A DNA stretch of 10,091 nucleotides. Source: Brevibacillus sp. (GTDB lineage: Bacteria > Bacillota > Bacilli > Brevibacillales > Brevibacillaceae). Position numbers and translations under genes: made by a program. Positions 1 through 6,563 of the stretch are shown one piece after another (position 1 is the stretch's first letter; each line of letters starts with the position of its first letter). Location of the stretch: contig JARDZO010000211.1 of the NCBI GenBank assembly GCA_029240815.1, forward strand, positions 1 to 10,091, given 5' to 3'. Below the pieces are notes generated by a model. It did no database searches, was not told the DNA's origin, and saw only the letters and a list, made by a program, of their open reading frames with translations.

Positions 1-407
1 CCATCGTAATTGGAAGCGATACGCAGGCCACGGTTATCTGATCGAGCAATCAGCAGCAGATGATTCGTACCGACAACCGCCCCTCCCCTCAGGTCTACAC
101 CAGCTGTCAGGTCAGTAAGGCCGTCGCCTTTATTTCCAGCTACAGCTTGTACTTTTCCTGTACGCACGATGAACTCTGTTCCCTCAAAACCGTACAGGGT
201 CTGTCCAGGATTTACCTCCACGACAGTCAGAGTGCTTCCTCCACCGCCCGCTGCCTGGATTTGCTGATCCACGTAGCTCTTCGTTACCACCGGATCGTCT
301 ACCGATCCTGGCACGCCTCCTACGCCGTCTGCCATTGCCTGAGAGGCAAACAGTGCCGTACCTCCGATCGCTGCTGCCAGCAAGCCTTTTGTGACTGGTT
401 TCATCAT
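1..407 (-). CDS. Small exported protein of an uncharacterised Bacillota family (3' end outside window)
   Basis: The reading frame starts at ATG 407 (or the adjacent ATG at 404) and stays open to the window edge, giving 135 visible residues and no stop. A GGAGG at 414-418 lies 6 nt before the first ATG and 9 nt before the second. Residues 1-26 form a typical signal peptide: Lys near the N-terminus, an Ala/Leu/Gly-rich core, and an A-M-A/D cleavage site. The mature protein has the segment DDPVVTKSYVDQQI, then a Gly-rich stretch and a compact domain with the motifs GTEFIVRTGK, GDGLTDLTAG and NHLLLIARSDNRG. I recall the pattern DDPxVTKSYVD ... GTExIxRxGKxxA ... GLxDxTxGxDL ... NHLLxxxRxDxRG from small exported proteins of Bacilli and Clostridia with no assigned function. 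It begins about 24 nt after the SLH-protease stop codon with no visible terminator between, so the two are probably co-transcribed. Function unknown. Confidence 0.85.
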   Translation of the reverse strand, partial: MMKPVTKGLLAAAIGGTALFASQAMADGVGGVPGSVDDPVVTKSYVDQQIQAAGGGGSTLTVVEVNPGQTLYGFEGTEFIVRTGKVQAVAGNKGDGLTDLTAGVDLRGGAVVGTNHLLLIARSDNRGLRIASNYD

Positions 408-431
408 CGATTACCTCCCCGGATTTTGCTT

Positions 432-2996
432 TTAAAATTTGTAAGCCTTCGTGATCAGTACCACTACCTCTGCCCGTGTAGCGATTCCCTGAGGTTTGAA
501 CGTAGAACCATAGCCATTCAGCCATTTTCTAGAGGTGAGAGCCTCGATCGCAGGTGAAGCCCAATGATTGGTTGGCACATCTCGATAGCTGGACGTGCTG
601 CGTTTGTACAACAACACATTATGCGCACGAGCAATCATCGAGGCCATTTCTGCGCGGGTAATCGGCTGATCCGGTTTCATCTGCTTGTTCGGATAGCCTT
701 TCATAATGCCTACCTGATAAGCGATTCCCATGCTGTTGTAAGCCCAGTGCTTTTTAGGCATATCACGGAACGTCGTTTTGCCTGTATAAGTTGAGGCTAC
801 AGGCAGCCCATCCGAACGCATCGATTGAATGAGCATGGTCGCGAATTGCGCACGAGTCACAGCCTGATTCGGCTTGAACGTAGCATCGCCAAAGCCTTTG
901 ACAATGCCTCGATTGCTCAGACGAACGATCTCCGAACGCGCCCAATGGCTGGAAATATCCCGATATCCCCCGACCAAAATCTGCTGGTTTACCGTCAGGC
1001 GATAAGCATCGTATTTAAAGGGAGCTCCACTATTCAGACGGATGTAATACTTTCCAGGTTTCAGACGAAGCCCTAAAATTTCCTTGCCCTGATCGGACAG
1101 CTCCGCTACTTCATTGGTCGAAGCCAGGGCGTAGTTGAAGTTGTTCCCATTGTATAAGGCGATTCTCACACCGGATGAGACCGGAATAAAAGGAGCTCGA
1201 ACATAGACGTATGATTCCGTACTGACAGTAAATTGGAACCAGTCAGAATCGGTAGCGGTCGGTAATGTTCCAGTCATTACTGTACCGCCGGCTAAATTTG
1301 ATGCCTGACGATATGTATCATTAGGCTCATTCACATCTTTTTTCACCGGTGTAAAGCTCAGGTCCAACCGGTATTCCCCGTTCACCGCGTTTTGTTCATA
1401 CTCGCTGACACGGAGAAAATACTTGCCCGGCGAGACTTCTTTTTGTGCCCGCTCTGTCGGATCATCGCGATCACCATTGTCATACTGCGGATCCCACGTC
1501 GTACTTCTTCCCTGTTCCTGTTTTCCAATAGCCAAAACAGGATCCATGCGCTTGTTGTCAGGTGTCACAGAGACTTCCAGATGCCCATACTCGCGAACGT
1601 AATAGGAAAACCAGTCTTGGTCTGCTTCTGCATGGAAGCTGCCGTTAACACTGATCTGATTGCCCACAAGCGGTCTGGCAGTGCCCATGGTGTCGTTCGG
1701 TTCATTGCGGTCTGGGTTAATACTGAACTTGCTGGTAAGCACGTAGGAAAAGGCATTCACTCCCCCGTTGCGCACCAGCCTAATGTCCATCCGTCCAGCC
1801 TTTGCCGATACCGTAATCGTATCTCCATTCCCGATGTAATGAGTGACTGGCGTGCGGTTTTCCGAATAAAAAGTAGCAGCCATTGGAGAAGATACTGTTG
1901 AATTCACAGACGCTGTCAGGCTCACTCTTCCATCGTAAGGAACTTCCATCTTAAACCAGTCAGTCGTATCATTCGGTCCTAGATTCCCACGAATTTGCGA
2001 CTCGATAGGGAAAGCTTTGGCACGCGACAAGAGGTTATTCGGCTCCAGAAAATCATTGGACATCGCGGAAGTGACCGCTTTTTCTACATTGAGCAAGCCA
2101 TAGCCTGTCCGCTTGTCCCATCCGCTCTCTCCCAGATTCGTTGCCGTCTGGTAGAGCAATTGTCGCACATCAATCGGCTTTAGCTTGGGGTACCTCGCCA
2201 TAATCAGTGCAGCAGCGCCAGCGACCTGGGGAGCAGCTGCAGATGTTCCGCTAAACGAGCCATATGTGCTGCCCAGCTTGGTCGTGTACACATTCAAGCC
2301 TGGCGCCATCAGATTCAGCTCCGGACCTGAATTGGACTCATAGATCGGTTCGTTGTTACTTTTTACTCCCCCAACTGCAATGACAGTCGGGTAAGCAGCC
2401 GGATAGGCCACCCGGTTCCCCTCGTTACCACTCGCCGCAACAAGTACAGCTCCATTCGCTTCGGCGCGATTAATGGCATTGGTCAATGCTCTGGAATAGG
2501 ACATGCTGCTCACAGACATGAGGATAACTTTAGCGCCTCTGTCCAGCGCCGTATTAATCCCTTTGGCCACGAGATCGAGATCTGCGACTGCTTTACTGTC
2601 CAATACCTTAATAGGTAATACTTTGGCATTCCAAAGGACACCCGTGACCCCAATCCGGTTATTCCCCTTAGCAGCCAGTACACCGATTACTTCCGTTCCA
2701 TGTCCATTGTCATCCTGTGCCGATCGTGCAGTCGGAACCAGGTTAATCCCCGGCAACAGGTTTCCTTTCAGATCTGGATGGTTGTAATCTGCTCCCGTAT
2801 CCAGTACGGCAATGGTCACTGAGGTATTGCTGTTCACTGTTTTCCATGCCTTGTCTGCCTTGATCTGGAATAAATGCTGCTGATTGTCGATGTAGCGGTC
2901 ATTTGTCGCATTTGCTGCCAACGTCGGCCTGACATCAGCGACCGTCATCGTGAAGCCTACGGCTACTGCGAATGCTGCTCGAATCCATTTCCTCAT
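432..2996 (-). CDS. SLH-anchored subtilisin-like (S8) serine protease with three PPC-like domains
   Basis: 854 aa. An exported S8 peptidase predicted to cut proteins at the cell surface. Residues 1-28 are a signal peptide ending near LAA/NA. The S8 domain spans about 40-310: Asp66 in VLDTG, His99 in NGHGTEV, oxyanion Asn191 in AASGNEG and Ser252 in GTSAAAPQVAG, so the triad is complete. The usual second His of HGTHVAG is Glu102, and the Met, Thr and His after the catalytic Ser (GTSMATPH) are Ala, Ala and Gln. No I9 propeptide is present: the mature chain enters the catalytic fold almost at once. Three PPC-like beta domains follow (about 317-424, 430-550, 555-670), each with an EPN(D/N) start and a DWF core. 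Three SLH domains (about 676-722, 742-788, 802-850), with TRAQ, TRAE and TRAE motifs, should hold it on secondary wall polymer. AAGGAAGGA precedes the ATG by about 9 nt. The gene upstream on this strand is the SLAP operon, separated by a terminator. Confidence 0.95.
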   Translation of the reverse strand: MRKWIRAAFAVAVGFTMTVADVRPTLAANATNDRYIDNQQHLFQIKADKAWKTVNSNTSVTIAVLDTGADYNHPDLKGNLLPGINLVPTARSAQDDNGHGTEVIGVLAAKGNNRIGVTGVLWNAKVLPIKVLDSKAVADLDLVAKGINTALDRGAKVILMSVSSMSYSRALTNAINRAEANGAVLVAASGNEGNRVAYPAAYPTVIAVGGVKSNNEPIYESNSGPELNLMAPGLNVYTTKLGSTYGSFSGTSAAAPQVAGAAALIMARYPKLKPIDVRQLLYQTATNLGESGWDKRTGYGLLNVEKAVTSAMSNDFLEPNNLLSRAKAFPIESQIRGNLGPNDTTDWFKMEVPYDGRVSLTASVNSTVSSPMAATFYSENRTPVTHYIGNGDTITVSAKAGRMDIRLVRNGGVNAFSYVLTSKFSINPDRNEPNDTMGTARPLVGNQISVNGSFHAEADQDWFSYYVREYGHLEVSVTPDNKRMDPVLAIGKQEQGRSTTWDPQYDNGDRDDPTERAQKEVSPGKYFLRVSEYEQNAVNGEYRLDLSFTPVKKDVNEPNDTYRQASNLAGGTVMTGTLPTATDSDWFQFTVSTESYVYVRAPFIPVSSGVRIALYNGNNFNYALASTNEVAELSDQGKEILGLRLKPGKYYIRLNSGAPFKYDAYRLTVNQQILVGGYRDISSHWARSEIVRLSNRGIVKGFGDATFKPNQAVTRAQFATMLIQSMRSDGLPVASTYTGKTTFRDMPKKHWAYNSMGIAYQVGIMKGYPNKQMKPDQPITRAEMASMIARAHNVLLYKRSTSSYRDVPTNHWASPAIEALTSRKWLNGYGSTFKPQGIATRAEVVVLITKAYKF
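447..971 (-). repeat. Three SLH domain repeats (protein level) in the surface subtilase
   Basis: This stretch encodes residues 676-850. Each unit has the SLH pattern (F/Y)RD(I/M/V)xxxHWAxxxI, a turn with GxG or GYP, FKP or MKPD, and TRA(E/Q). The units start at GGYRDISSHWA, TTFRDMPKKHWA and SSYRDVPTNHWA. Three SLH units together normally form the binding module for pyruvylated secondary wall polymer. The copies are diverged, so this is ordinary domain architecture and not a recent DNA duplication. Confidence 0.93.
987..2048 (-). repeat. Three PPC-like (bacterial pre-peptidase C-terminal) domains in the surface subtilase
   Basis: This stretch encodes residues 317-670. Each unit starts with an EPN(D/N) motif (318, 432 and 557) and carries an Asp-Trp-Phe core (DWFKM, DWFSYY, DWFQF) typical of PPC beta-sandwich domains. 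In secreted peptidases these domains are often removed on maturation. Here they lie between the catalytic and SLH domains, so they may act as a spacer lifting the protease off the wall; that role is inference. Confidence 0.8.
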
Positions 2997-3073
2997 GAAA
3001 AACAGTCCTTCCTTCTCTCCCCTGCCGGTATTGTGCAGTCTAAAAGGAATTCAGGTAATTGACTTCTTTTCTT

Positions 3074-3103
3074 AGCATAGCGGAACAAAAGGGGGACTTG
3101 CAA
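3074..3103 (-). promoter_or_regulatory. Candidate sigma-A-type promoter for the SLH-protease gene
   Basis: On the minus strand TTGCAA (3098-3103) and TATGCT (3074-3079) are separated by 18 nt, each matching 4 of 6 consensus bases. The element lies between the SLAP-operon terminator and the protease ATG, leaving a leader of about 70 nt. The match is modest, so this is only a candidate. Confidence 0.35.
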
Positions 3104-3142
3104 GCTCGGATATCCAATATTTGGAATGATCGAACATTAGAA

Positions 3143-3173
3143 AGACCCTTTTCACCGTGGGCAAAAAGGGTCT
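3143..3173 (-). terminator. Probable intrinsic terminator of the SLAP operon
   Basis: A perfect 10-bp stem, AGACCCTTTT (3143-3152) with AAAAGGGTCT (3164-3173), has an 11-nt loop and starts about 5 nt after the stop codon of the third SLAP gene. On the minus strand the stem is followed by TTCTAATGTT, a rather poor U-tract, so termination may be partial. Confidence 0.6.
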
Positions 3174-3178
3174 CTCCA

Positions 3179-4168
3179 TTATTGCAACAAACCTTTGTTG
3201 TTCTCCACTGCATTATTGGCAGAAGGTTGTTTTTTACTTTGTCGTGCTTTCGGGATGATGGCTGTCAGCTTCGCAATGTCCACATTTTCTTGCTTGATGG
3301 ACGTAGACGGAATGTCAAAAGCCCACACCCGGTTGCTGTTAGCCTCAACCTTCATGTTGTGCAAGGTATATTGCACACGAGCTACGTTGTTCCCTTGCTC
3401 ATCATTTACGATAATCGGCACTTCGGTAAATTCCAGACGTTTTTCCAGACCGTTGCGGAATGCCACCACCACTCGGATTCCGTTGTCTTCACCCGGAGCT
3501 ATATCGAGTACTTGCAAGTCTACCTGACCTGGCTCTACTGGTCCAGTCTGGTCTACTTGATTCAGGTATTGCTCGGATTCTTCTTTTGTAAGTCCCTGGT
3601 TCAGTTCCTGCCCAACTTCTTTTGGGGAAACAGGCTTCAGGTAGGTCAGCGTCAGCGGCACTTCTTGCTCAGGCAGTTTGCTGAACTCGTTCCAGCGAAA
3701 CAGGAACTCAAAGGGACGGCTGCTCAAATCACCGATTGGACCTGATGGAATCAAGTCAAAGGTCTTCTTCGCCACAACTTCACCGTCTGCTGTCATCAGC
3801 GTCAGAGGAAGCTTTTGCAGCAGCACACTGCGGTTGGTTGCATTACGAATATAAGTGAGCACCACATATCCTTCATCTGTTACCTGTGTAAAGAAAGGAA
3901 CGATCCCAATTTCATCACGCACGACTGCTGGCAGCTCATCGTGGATGTATTGCAGCAGCTCAGTTTCAGCTTCATCCAGTTTGTTATCCCACGGACCGTT
4001 CATCAAAAGATCCAGCTCTTTTGAAGCGATACGCGTAGACGACTGTTCAGGGTCGTCGATCCCCGATACCCCAAGATAAAATTCCTTGTGCAAATGCTCA
4101 TGGATATCTTCACGCACTTGCTCCAGACTTTCCTTCGATCCAAACCAATTTTCCAATAACCAACTCAT
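3179..4168 (-). CDS. SLAP-domain protein, third and most divergent paralogue of the operon
   Basis: 329 aa, with no signal peptide and no transmembrane helix, so predicted cytosolic or membrane-peripheral. Two tandem SLAP-type domains lie at about 50-175 and 185-305. Conserved features are a Trp-(D/E)-x2-Leu start (WDNKL), DELP, the IRN and FRN turns (YIRNAT, AFRNGL), and RPFEFLF in place of the usual RPW-F-FP; domain 2 has VWAFDIP. It starts MSWLLENWFG, matching its neighbours. A charged helix (13-35) precedes domain 1, and a Lys/Asn/Gln-rich tail (307-329) replaces the short C-termini of the others. SLAP proteins take part in accessory-Sec-linked S-layer protein export in B. anthracis. The start is supported by GGAGG at 4176-4180, 7 nt before the ATG. 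It lies 47 nt downstream of the second SLAP gene. The family call is from motif recognition; this copy scores weakest by eye. Confidence 0.82.
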   Translation of the reverse strand: MSWLLENWFGSKESLEQVREDIHEHLHKEFYLGVSGIDDPEQSSTRIASKELDLLMNGPWDNKLDEAETELLQYIHDELPAVVRDEIGIVPFFTQVTDEGYVVLTYIRNATNRSVLLQKLPLTLMTADGEVVAKKTFDLIPSGPIGDLSSRPFEFLFRWNEFSKLPEQEVPLTLTYLKPVSPKEVGQELNQGLTKEESEQYLNQVDQTGPVEPGQVDLQVLDIAPGEDNGIRVVVAFRNGLEKRLEFTEVPIIVNDEQGNNVARVQYTLHNMKVEANSNRVWAFDIPSTSIKQENVDIAKLTAIIPKARQSKKQPSANNAVENNKGLLQ

Positions 4169-4215
4169 ATGTCAACCTCCTCAACCCTACAACAGAAGTA
4201 TCTATCCTCGTGCTT

Positions 4216-5160
4216 CTACTCTACATCCAGCACCCATCTGCGCAGGTTAGCATTTGGTTTTTTTACTGCATTCGGCGGGAATACAATGATCCATGGACGA
4301 CTGTGACCAGGCTTAACGCGCACAGTACTCGCATCCACAGAACCCTTCGCCACCACATCTCCGTCTTGATCCGAAATGGTAATTTGCAATTTCTCAGGTT
4401 TATACAATTGTCTCAGACCGTTGCGGAACAGCATTCCCGCTACGAGTCTGCCGTCACTTGCCAAGGCAATATCAAATCCAGTCACTTGTACCGTTTCTGC
4501 CGGAACTGGCGGCAACGTATGCGTTAATGCTTCCAGACGGTCTTTTTGCCGTTCTGTCATGCGCTTTTCCATTTCTGGATCCAGCTCCAAATGATTCGGC
4601 CATACATGCGAGCTCTTCCCTGCTTTCATCACCACTTTCCAACGTTTAAAGGTGAAGTTGTCATGCAGGAAGGTCTCTTCTGGGAACAGCATTTCCCACG
4701 GGCGGCTCGAGTGGGGCGGGATGGCTCCCATTTCGGACAGATCTACATTCATCCGCGCAAAAGGCTTGTCATCCAGGTAAATGGCTAAGCGAATATGCTT
4801 AAAGCGCACCGGGTGATCCAGCGAATTGCGGAAAAACATGGTCACTGTCAATCCGTTCGGCCCAGGGATCATGCTAAATCCGGTCACGCTAATCACGCCT
4901 CGAATCATATCAGGCAATTCTGCCTGCAAGAAACGCAACGTGTATTTTTTCTCGGCGTCCAGCTCTTGTTCCCATACAGGGTGCAGAGACAGTTCGGTAT
5001 GAACCTTGTTACCTACTCCCGCTTGCGCTGGGTTCGCACTCTTATCCACAGCGGCTTCGGTATCACTCAATTCATTGACGTCGATCGTTACTTCTTCCTG
5101 AAGTTCCTTTTTGAGCTCTCCTTGATCTTTTCCAAACCAGTTCTTAAAGAATGAAAACAT
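4216..5160 (-). CDS. SLAP-domain protein (accessory Sec / S-layer assembly type), second paralogue
   Basis: 314 aa with two SLAP domains, about 55-176 and 190-312. Domain 1 shows the family pattern clearly: LSLHPVWEQEL, KKYTLRFLQAELP, a glycine turn, FFRNSLDHPV, a strand region, then GAIPPHSSRPWEMLFP. Domain 2 repeats it: MLFRNGL, then HSRPWIIVFPP and RRWVLDVE. The N-terminus MFSFFKNWFGK is a short amphipathic, aromatic segment, followed by an acidic linker (14-45). No signal peptide or membrane helix is seen, so it is predicted to work inside the cell, possibly at the membrane with the Sec apparatus; B. anthracis SlaP supports SecA2-dependent S-layer protein secretion. GAGGAGG with 6-nt spacing precedes ATG 5160. 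A good candidate promoter lies in the 97-nt gap upstream, so it may be expressed both with and without the first gene. The exact role of this paralogue is unknown. Confidence 0.9.
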   Translation of the reverse strand: MFSFFKNWFGKDQGELKKELQEEVTIDVNELSDTEAAVDKSANPAQAGVGNKVHTELSLHPVWEQELDAEKKYTLRFLQAELPDMIRGVISVTGFSMIPGPNGLTVTMFFRNSLDHPVRFKHIRLAIYLDDKPFARMNVDLSEMGAIPPHSSRPWEMLFPEETFLHDNFTFKRWKVVMKAGKSSHVWPNHLELDPEMEKRMTERQKDRLEALTHTLPPVPAETVQVTGFDIALASDGRLVAGMLFRNGLRQLYKPEKLQITISDQDGDVVAKGSVDASTVRVKPGHSRPWIIVFPPNAVKKPNANLRRWVLDVE

Positions 5161-5176
5161 GTGTTACCTCCTCAAA

Positions 5177-5186
5177 CGTCCGGACG
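5177..5186. repeat. 10-bp perfect palindrome in the leader of the second SLAP gene
   Basis: CGTCCGGACG is self-complementary and lies just upstream of the GAGGAGG ribosome binding site of the gene starting at 5160, downstream of the candidate internal promoter. It could be an operator or only a chance GC-rich palindrome; nothing else identifies it. Confidence 0.25.
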
Positions 5187-5205
5187 CGAACGAAGCTGCA
5201 TTACT

Positions 5206-5234
5206 ATCATAACCTTTTCGATAAACCCGATCAA
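5206..5234 (-). promoter_or_regulatory. Candidate internal promoter before the second SLAP gene
   Basis: On the minus strand TTGATC (5229-5234, 4 of 6) and TATGAT (5206-5211, 5 of 6) are separated by exactly 17 nt, in the 97-nt gap between the first and second SLAP genes. It would make an RNA with a leader of about 40 nt, independent of the operon's first gene. The prediction is sequence-based only. Confidence 0.45.
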
Positions 5235-5257
5235 ATCTCCTTGCCTGCCCATGCGGC

Positions 5258-6199
5258 TTAGCCCTGCGGCACGCCAACCTTCCATCGGGAAAAATCAGGA
5301 TCTTGCTTGTGAATGCTCTCCGGTGGAAAGATAAACAGCCATGGCTTACTCGTATTTGCGTTTACGGTCAGGCTTTCCAGTTCAAACAAACCTTCTGCCA
5401 CTTTCTCACCAGTCGCATCATAAAGCACCAGCGGCAGCTTTTCAAAAGATAGGGATTGGGTAGAACCGTTACGAATCAACAGCATGACGTTCAGCGCTCC
5501 TGTATCGTCACGTCGAATCTGCACGCTTTGGATGTTGACTTCCCCTTCTTTAATAGAAGAGAGTCCTTTCGCCAGCTCGATCAGAGAGTTTTTCTGCTCA
5601 TCCGACAACGCTTTGATCCACGACTCTTCCAGCTCCAGCTGCTGCGGCAAGACCATTTTCTTTTGCGCCATTTCAAAGGCTACTTTCCAATTCACCAATA
5701 GGACATCCACTTGCAAAAAGTGCTCCCGTTCAAACACAAACGACCACGGTCTTGCAGAACGCGGTGGTATCTCGCCTATTTCAGCCAAATCAAAGAATTG
5801 GCGGGTAAACAACTGTTGATCCCCAAACAATACCACGAGCGTCATCTCTCCCAGACGTACCGGTCGATCTGAGCTATTGCGGACAAATGCGGTCACTTCG
5901 ATCCCTGAGTCATGCGGGACGAGAGATGTACCAGCCAAGGAAATGTTGCCCTCTGCCAGCGGTTCCAGCTCCTGTGCCATAAAGGAAAGCGCGTATCTCT
6001 CCTGTGTGCTGAGCTTTGCTTCCCATGATTCATGCAGAGAAAGTGCCGTCACGACCCCATTAGACGCGTTTTGCTCTTGCTGTGGCTCCTGATTTGACTC
6101 GCTCGCAGATGCGGGCAGAATGGACTCTTCCTGCACTTGCTGTCTGACTTCTTCAGGTGTGGGAGTTTTCCCCAATAAGTTTTTCAAGAAGGATAGCAT
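5258..6199 (-). CDS. SLAP-domain protein (accessory Sec / S-layer assembly type), first gene of the operon
   Basis: 313 aa with two tandem SLAP domains, about 52-172 and 187-307. Domain 1: LSLHESWEAKL, ERYALSFMAQEL, GNISLAG, AFVRNSSDRPV, FFDLAEIGEIPP and SARPWSFVFE. Domain 2: LELEESWIKAL, LLIRNGS, FEKLPLVLYD, SKPWLFIFPP and a final RWKVGV. The N-terminus MLSFLKNLLGK is a short amphipathic segment, followed by a Gln/Glu/Ser-rich linker (12-48) that looks disordered. No export signal or membrane helix, so cytosolic or membrane-associated. By analogy with B. anthracis SlaP it would help move S-layer or other surface proteins to the translocase; this is inference. A weak ribosome site (GGGAGAG, about 6-7 nt spacing) precedes ATG 6199. 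Candidate promoters lie at 6252-6279 and 6376-6404. The next gene begins 97 nt downstream. Confidence 0.9.
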   Translation of the reverse strand: MLSFLKNLLGKTPTPEEVRQQVQEESILPASASESNQEPQQEQNASNGVVTALSLHESWEAKLSTQERYALSFMAQELEPLAEGNISLAGTSLVPHDSGIEVTAFVRNSSDRPVRLGEMTLVVLFGDQQLFTRQFFDLAEIGEIPPRSARPWSFVFEREHFLQVDVLLVNWKVAFEMAQKKMVLPQQLELEESWIKALSDEQKNSLIELAKGLSSIKEGEVNIQSVQIRRDDTGALNVMLLIRNGSTQSLSFEKLPLVLYDATGEKVAEGLFELESLTVNANTSKPWLFIFPPESIHKQDPDFSRWKVGVPQG

Positions 6200-6251
6200 A
6201 ACGTCTCTCCCAACTTTTCTCTACATCTATATAGAGTTCTGTTCGTCATTC

Positions 6252-6279
6252 ACTATAGCACAGTGACACCCTTTTGCAA
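6252..6279 (-). promoter_or_regulatory. Candidate main promoter of the SLAP operon
   Basis: On the minus strand TTGCAA (6274-6279, 4 of 6) and TATAGT (6252-6257, 5 of 6) are separated by 16 nt, with TG one base before the -10 hexamer (extended -10). It lies about 50 nt upstream of the first SLAP start codon, a normal distance. Confidence 0.5.
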
Positions 6280-6375
6280 CCTCGAAAACTTGGCATATTC
6301 CCGCTGTTATCGCCACTTTTCCGTGTCGGAATGGTGCCCTCTGCTATTGCCTCTGACCGATGGGTAATATTTGTT

Positions 6376-6404
6376 AGGATACCCGTAAGCATAAGTGATG
6401 TCAA
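6376..6404 (-). promoter_or_regulatory. Candidate upstream promoter of the SLAP operon
   Basis: A perfect -35 hexamer TTGACA (6399-6404 on the minus strand) is followed after 17 nt by TATCCT (6376-6381, 4 of 6). It would give a leader of about 170 nt before the first SLAP gene and read through the second candidate promoter. Confidence 0.35.
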
Positions 6405-6526
6405 GGAATGGCAATATCCCAGCTTATTATGGAACCGCACTCATTTATTTGGGAATAGAAGGGAATAATTTGATGAATTATTTTCCATATACAGATAAGG
6501 TTTACATAAATGCTCTCCATTGCTAA
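6398..6526 (+). pseudogene. Orphan 42-codon plus-strand frame, possible 3' remnant of a lost gene
   Basis: Reading from ATG 6398 to TAA 6524-6526 gives 42 residues with a protein-like composition, including GNIPAYYGTALIYLGIEGNN and a Tyr-rich tail (NYFPYTDKVYINALHC). An in-frame TAA lies just upstream at 6392-6394 and there is no ribosome binding site, so it is unlikely to be translated as it stands. A good plus-strand terminator follows 37 nt after the stop, exactly where a gene's terminator would be, and faces the convergent hairpin of the protease gene. The simplest reading is a decayed gene whose body was deleted. I do not recognise the family. Confidence 0.35.
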
Positions 6527-6529
6527 AAT
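6501..6529 (+). promoter_or_regulatory. Plus-strand promoter-like element (TTTACA, 17 nt, TGC-TAAAAT)
   Basis: TTTACA (6501-6506) and TAAAAT (6524-6529) each match 5 of 6 sigma-A consensus bases, with 17-nt spacing and an extended -10 TG at 6521-6522. If active, transcription from about 6536 would stop at the hairpin at 6564-6595, giving an RNA of about 60 nt. The element overlaps the end of the orphan frame, so it may be fortuitous. Confidence 0.4.
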
Positions 6530-6563
6530 AATGATGTTGAATGAATTTCTTGGGGATCTACTT

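Noticed and set aside
60..557. 165-codon plus-strand frame
   Set aside because: It lies opposite the convincing minus-strand small exported protein and the end of the SLH protease, has a low-complexity translation rich in Cys, Arg and Ser, and resembles no known family.
1392..1901. 169-codon plus-strand frame
   Set aside because: It is antisense to the PPC-like domains of the SLH protease, whose frame is clearly the coding one, and shows no domain or ribosome site.
3059..3745. 228-codon plus-strand frame starting in the gap before the third SLAP gene
   Set aside because: Although long and with an ATG, it runs antisense through a SLAP gene with clear family motifs; its Cys/Phe/Leu-rich translation looks like a mirror of the coding strand.
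6246..6468. Two overlapping 64-codon frames on opposite strands (6246-6440 minus, 6274-6468 plus)
   Set aside because: Neither has a ribosome binding site or recognisable content, and they overlap promoter-like elements.
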